Shown piece by piece: positions 8,114 through 11,260 of a DNA stretch of 11,260 nt. The DNA is from Pseudomonadota bacterium (GTDB lineage: Bacteria > Pseudomonadota > Alphaproteobacteria > Rhizobiales > Rhizobiaceae): contig QGUU01000040.1 in the NCBI GenBank assembly GCA_003242525.1, positions 1-11,260 of the forward strand, read 5' to 3'. The notes under the pieces are model-generated. The model saw only the letters and a program-made list of their open reading frames with translations. It had not been told where the DNA came from and ran no database searches. Made by a program: the position numbers and the translations under genes. How positions within the stretch are numbered: position 1 is the stretch's first letter; each line of letters opens with the position of its first letter.

Positions 8114-10293
8114 AGCAGGTTTTCCTCTCCGGCCAGGGCAAGATCGAACTGTTCGACGCTCCGGCGCCGGCCCGATTGAGCGGCGGCATATTGGTGCGTA
8201 ACGGTTTCTCGCTGATTTCGTCAGGAACGGAAGGTGCCGCCGTAACCAGGGCAAGCGGAGTGATGGGTCTTTACGAGAAGGCCCGCAAGTCGCCCGAAAA
8301 GGTGGAGCAAATCTGGACGATGGTTCAAAGCCAGGGCCTTTCCCGCACCTGGGAAGTAGTTCAGGGCAAGCTCGGCGACCATACGCCGCTTGGATATAGC
8401 AGTGCCGGCGTCATCCTCGAGACGGACGGGGAGCTCGACCTCACGGCAGGCCAGCGAGTGGCCTGCATGGGTGCTGGCTTCGCCAGTCATGCCGAATATG
8501 TCGCCGTTCCGAGAAACCTCGCCGTTCCCCTTCCCGACAACGTGTCCACCGAGCATGCCGCCTTTGGCGCCTTGGGCTGCATCGCCATGCAGGGCATCCG
8601 CCGGCTGGAGCTCTCCCCAGGCGAGCGTGTCGGCATCGTCGGACTGGGCCTGATCGGCCAGTTGGCCCTGCGGCTAGCCACCGCAATGGGCTACCAGGCC
8701 TACGGATTCGATATCGATGGCCGCCGCGTGGAGCACGCACGAGCCAATGGCGGTGCGATACAGGTGGTGAATTCGTCCGCGAGCGATCCGGTTGCCGCCG
8801 TTGCCGACATGACCGGCGGTGTCGGCCTGGATGGCGTCGTGATCTGCGCATCGACCAAGAGCGACACGGTGGTCAACCAGGCGTTTGGCATGTGCCGTCG
8901 TCGCGGCCGTGTTTCGATCGTGGGCGATATCGGCCTCAAGCTCGAGCGTGCGCGCATGTACGCCAAGGAACTGGAGGTAAGGCTATCCTGTTCCTACGGC
9001 CCCGGGCGATACGACACGGACTACGAACTCGCCGGCCGGGACTATCCGTTGCCTTTCGCGCGCTGGACCGAACGGCGCAACCTTGAATATTTCGTCGAAC
9101 TCCTGGCTGCGGGGCGCATCGACATTTCCGATCTCGTCTCGGCCAGGTTCGAGGTCGAGCGCTGCAGCGAAGCCTATGCGCTGATCAAGGCGGGCGACGC
9201 GGAAATCTATGGCGTGCTGCTGGACTACCGTCTGCCGGAAACCCCTGCACTGCCGGCAGATGCCGGGATCGTAAGGTACGATGCGCCTGCCTCTGCCACA
9301 GCAGGTGATACGCTCCGGGTGGGCATGATCGGGGTTGGGGCATATGCCAAGGCCATTCACGTTCCCAATATCCAGAAGCTCGACGGAATGCGCCTGGACG
9401 CCATCGCCAGCAGAGGCGGCGCCTCCGCCGCCGCGGTCGCCAGAAAAGTCAAGGCCCGATATGCCACTTCAGATGCCGCACGCATCTTTGACGACCCGGA
9501 GATCGATGCGGTGGTCATCTCCACGCGCCATGCCAGCCACGCCGGTCTAGTCAAAGCGGCGCTGGCCGCGGGAAAGCATGTCTTTGTTGAAAAGCCGATG
9601 GCGACGACGATCGCTGACTGTCAGGCCATTGCAGAGGCACAGGCCCGCAGCGGCCGCATCGTCAGGGTCGGCTTCAACCGCCGCTTCTCTCCCATGCTGC
9701 AGGCCATGAAAAGAGCGATCAGCGAAGGCCGGCGCCTCTTCAACATACGGGTCAATGTCGGCGCGATCGGCTCGCACTGGTCCAACACGACCGAAGAAGG
9801 CGGCAGGCTGATGGGCGAAGGGGTGCACTTCTTCGACCTTGCCAACTGGATGATGGGCGCGGAACCGGTAGCGATGACGGCGCAGTTCCTGGGCAGGCCG
9901 GATGAGCTCAATCCCGATGCCAGCATCAGCCTTCGTTATGCCGACGGTTCAGTAGCCAACATTGTCTACGTCACGGTCGGTCACACGGCACTCGGTAAGG
10001 AATATTTCGAACTGTTCGGCGGGGGCCGTTCGGTTGTGGTGGACGACTACAACAGGATCGCCGGATATGGCTGCAGCGTCTCGGTCTCGCGCAGGCACCG
10101 CGGCGACAAGGGACAGCTAAAGGCCATGGAGGAGTTTTCCCGGGCCGTGCGCACCGGCGAGGGAGGCGAAGGCGCGGACGTGCGCGCCGGCACCTATGCC
10201 ACCGCGGTCGCAGCGCTCGCAATTACGGCCGCGCGGGAGGGGCGGGAGATCGAGCTTGGGGCGGCACTCGCAAGGACGGAGGGGACTGCATGA
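8110..10293 (+). CDS. Two-domain oxidoreductase: MDR (zinc-ADH-like) plus Gfo/Idh/MocA
   Basis: A 727-residue natural fusion. Residues about 1-375 form a medium-chain dehydrogenase/reductase (MDR) module with the dinucleotide fold GIVGLGLIGQLALRLA at 175-190 and the acidic ribose-binding Asp201/Asp203 that suggests NAD(H). Where zinc alcohol dehydrogenases have their catalytic Cys, this protein reads SSGTEG (37-42), so the catalytic zinc site looks absent. A linker of roughly 375-400 follows. Residues about 402-727 form a Gfo/Idh/MocA module: VGMIGVGAYAKAIHVPN (404-420), VFVEKPMATT with Glu494-Lys495-Pro496, VGFNRRFSP (520-528), and GEGVHFFDLANW (569-580) with His573. In this superfamily the EKP lysine and the later His take part in sugar C-H oxidation or reduction. 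I recall such bi-domain proteins beside heparinase-like genes in exopolysaccharide loci; the reaction is not known to me. Both ends overlap neighbours by ATGA. Confidence 0.9.
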   Translation: MKQVFLSGQGKIELFDAPAPARLSGGILVRNGFSLISSGTEGAAVTRASGVMGLYEKARKSPEKVEQIWTMVQSQGLSRTWEVVQGKLGDHTPLGYSSAGVILETDGELDLTAGQRVACMGAGFASHAEYVAVPRNLAVPLPDNVSTEHAAFGALGCIAMQGIRRLELSPGERVGIVGLGLIGQLALRLATAMGYQAYGFDIDGRRVEHARANGGAIQVVNSSASDPVAAVADMTGGVGLDGVVICASTKSDTVVNQAFGMCRRRGRVSIVGDIGLKLERARMYAKELEVRLSCSYGPGRYDTDYELAGRDYPLPFARWTERRNLEYFVELLAAGRIDISDLVSARFEVERCSEAYALIKAGDAEIYGVLLDYRLPETPALPADAGIVRYDAPASATAGDTLRVGMIGVGAYAKAIHVPNIQKLDGMRLDAIASRGGASAAAVARKVKARYATSDAARIFDDPEIDAVVISTRHASHAGLVKAALAAGKHVFVEKPMATTIADCQAIAEAQARSGRIVRVGFNRRFSPMLQAMKRAISEGRRLFNIRVNVGAIGSHWSNTTEEGGRLMGEGVHFFDLANWMMGAEPVAMTAQFLGRPDELNPDASISLRYADGSVANIVYVTVGHTALGKEYFELFGGGRSVVVDDYNRIAGYGCSVSVSRRHRGDKGQLKAMEEFSRAVRTGEGGEGADVRAGTYATAVAALAITAAREGREIELGAALARTEGTA
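10278..10284 (+). promoter_or_regulatory. Strong ribosome-binding site for the methyltransferase
   Basis: GGAGGGG lies inside the end of the oxidoreductase gene, 5 nt before the ATG at 10290. It is the best Shine-Dalgarno match in the overlapping run; the starts at 4863, 6128 and 8110 have none comparable. It supports the ATG at 10290 and suggests this gene can be translated independently as well as by coupling. Confidence 0.7.
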
Positions 10294-11099
10294 ACAAGGA
10301 GATCAGCAACAAAGCCGCGCAGGACAGATGGAATCAGCGCGCCGTTGGTGCACAGCGCGCGAGTGCGCCGAGAGGCTCCCGCGAATATTTCGATCAGATA
10401 GAACGGCATCGCTACGGCTATGAGACTCCATTTATTAAGGATCTTCTCCTGACCGATCTGGAGGGGAAAAGCGTTCTGGAAATCGGCGTAGGCAACGGCA
10501 TTGACGCATCAGTGATCTGCGAAAGGGCGGATTCCTATGTGGGTATTGATATTACCCGCAATCATCTTGATCTGACGGAACAGAACCTGAAGCAGAAAGG
10601 CTTCCGGAATTTCTCCTTGGTGGAAGGAGACCTGACGGAGTTCGACTTCGGAGAAAAAAAATTCGATGTCATCTACAGCTTTGGCGTGATGCATCACATC
10701 GCACACGAAGAAGATTTTCTTAAAAGAGCGAAGAGCCTCCTCACGCCGGATGGCGAGATGCGACTGGCTGTGTACTCGAAGTGGAGCTTCTTCAATGCAT
10801 ATATTTTGGCAACATGGCTTGTTCGTAACCGATGCCGAGTCAAATTCAACCTATGGCAGGGGCATTTGACCGACGCATCGTCCTTCGACAACCCTATTGT
10901 TGTCAAAGTTAGATCTAAATCACAGTATAAATACTTACTTGAGCGGAACGGATTTGTTATACGCAAGTACTATAAAAGAGGATTCGTTCAAAGATACATT
11001 CCTGTTTTAGGAAGATTTCTTCATCCTAATGGATATACATTAAATCTACTTGGATCTTTATTTGGGTGGTACCACATATTTATTGTTAAAACAAGATAA
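10290..11099 (+). CDS. Class I SAM-dependent methyltransferase
   Basis: A 269-residue cytoplasmic protein with a seven-strand methyltransferase core: motif I VLEIGVGNGID at 62-72, motif II acidic YVGIDITR at 83-90 with Asp87, EGDLTEFDF at 112-120, motif IV KFDVIYSFGVMHHI at 124-137, and post-motif LLTPDGEM at 150-157. The N-terminus (RHRYGYETPFI, 39-49) precedes the core, and a basic, aromatic C-terminal part (about 170-269) could bind substrate or membrane. Motifs identify the fold and cofactor, not the substrate. In this locus a sugar hydroxyl, amino or carboxylate group of the glycan or its lipid-linked precursor is the natural guess. The start overlaps the oxidoreductase stop by ATGA and has a strong ribosome-binding site. 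G+C falls along the gene to 57 of 180 bases in 10921-11100, far below the neighbours, which suggests a composite or acquired 3' part. Confidence 0.87.
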   Translation: MNKEISNKAAQDRWNQRAVGAQRASAPRGSREYFDQIERHRYGYETPFIKDLLLTDLEGKSVLEIGVGNGIDASVICERADSYVGIDITRNHLDLTEQNLKQKGFRNFSLVEGDLTEFDFGEKKFDVIYSFGVMHHIAHEEDFLKRAKSLLTPDGEMRLAVYSKWSFFNAYILATWLVRNRCRVKFNLWQGHLTDASSFDNPIVVKVRSKSQYKYLLERNGFVIRKYYKRGFVQRYIPVLGRFLHPNGYTLNLLGSLFGWYHIFIVKTR

Positions 11100-11107
11100 G
11101 CGGAATT

Positions 11108-11260
11108 ATGTGTGGTATACTCGGAATCCTGAACATTGAAAACAAGGCTCCTATCGAGCAGTCATTGCTTGAGGCCATGTCCTCGGCCATGGCTCATAGA
11201 GGGGCGGATGGCAGCGGGGTATGGCTGCAGGAAGATGGGCAATGCGGCCTCGCACATCGG
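11108..11260 (+). CDS. Asparagine synthase-like glutamine amidotransferase (N-terminal part)
   Basis: Only the first 51 codons are present; the gene runs off the window. The protein starts MCGILGIL, so Cys2 becomes the N-terminal nucleophile of a class II (Ntn) glutamine amidotransferase after Met removal, and has the family motif AHRGADGSGVW at 29-39 and GLAHR at 47-51. This is the glutaminase domain of the AsnB family; a C-terminal ATP-dependent synthetase domain is expected beyond the edge. Such genes in polysaccharide loci often amidate uronic acid residues (WbtH in Francisella is the known type) rather than make free asparagine. With wecB/wecC upstream, amidation of ManNAcA is a reasonable inference. 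It begins 8 nt after the methyltransferase stop with only a weak purine tract (AAGCGGA, 11098-11104) before the ATG. GlmS and PurF also start with Cys, but the HRGADGSG context favours AsnB. Confidence 0.88.
   Translation, partial: MCGILGILNIENKAPIEQSLLEAMSSAMAHRGADGSGVWLQEDGQCGLAHR

Noticed and set aside
7535..8254. Minus-strand open frame across the lyase-oxidoreductase junction (239 codons)
   Set aside because: It overlaps two solid genes joined by an ATGA overlap, is Arg/Cys-rich and shows no domain.
11066..11075. Perfect 10-bp palindrome GTGGTACCAC
   Set aside because: It lies inside the methyltransferase coding region with no second copy seen nearby; palindromes this short occur by chance.
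1..11260. CRISPR arrays, tRNA genes, insertion sequences or toxin-antitoxin genes
   Set aside because: Reading both strands gave no direct-repeat array, cloverleaf-like sequence, transposase or terminal inverted repeats; nearly all of the window is occupied by the eight polysaccharide-locus genes.

Overview
The window is about 11.3 kb of fairly G+C-rich DNA (roughly 58-60% by eye, falling to about one third near 10.9-11.1 kb). It carries one side of a surface-polysaccharide (O-antigen, capsule or exopolysaccharide) biosynthesis locus. All recognised genes lie on the + strand. Codon use, G+C content and protein character suggest an alphaproteobacterium, most likely Hyphomicrobiales/Rhizobiales. 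That placement is inference; there is no rRNA or other taxonomic marker here.

Layout: (a) 1-254, an unresolved end with no confident gene but a suggestive short reading frame that ends in an ATGA overlap with the next gene. (b) 255-2213, a membrane-anchored FlaA1/CapD/WbpM-type UDP-sugar 4,6-dehydratase. (c) An 87-nt gap with a perfect 8-bp inverted repeat, then an O-antigen ligase/polymerase-like (Wzy_C) membrane protein at 2301-3653. (d) A 70-nt AT-rich gap. (e) A tightly packed run of five genes joined by four consecutive 4-nt ATGA stop/start overlaps: wecB (UDP-GlcNAc 2-epimerase), wecC (UDP-ManNAc dehydrogenase), a heparinase II/III-like protein, a two-domain oxidoreductase (MDR plus Gfo/Idh/MocA) and a SAM-dependent methyltransferase. 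(f) From 11108 to the window edge, the start of an asparagine-synthase-like glutamine amidotransferase with its N-terminal Cys nucleophile.

How the genes may work together: WecB and WecC turn UDP-GlcNAc into UDP-ManNAc and then UDP-ManNAcA, so the polymer probably contains an N-acetylmannosaminuronic acid. The FlaA1/WbpM-type enzyme opens a parallel 6-deoxy-HexNAc branch; the enzymes that finish it are not in the window. The Wzy_C protein would polymerise or ligate the glycan. The AsnB-like protein may amidate the uronic acid carboxylate, as WbtH-type enzymes do in other O-antigen loci. The methyltransferase may cap or decorate the glycan. No flippase, no glycosyltransferase and no chain-length regulator lie in the window, so the locus must continue on at least one side.

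The least understood part is the translationally coupled heparinase-like/two-domain-oxidoreductase pair: a lyase-fold protein with no visible export signal fused by translation to an unusual double-dehydrogenase protein. This is the best candidate here for undescribed chemistry.
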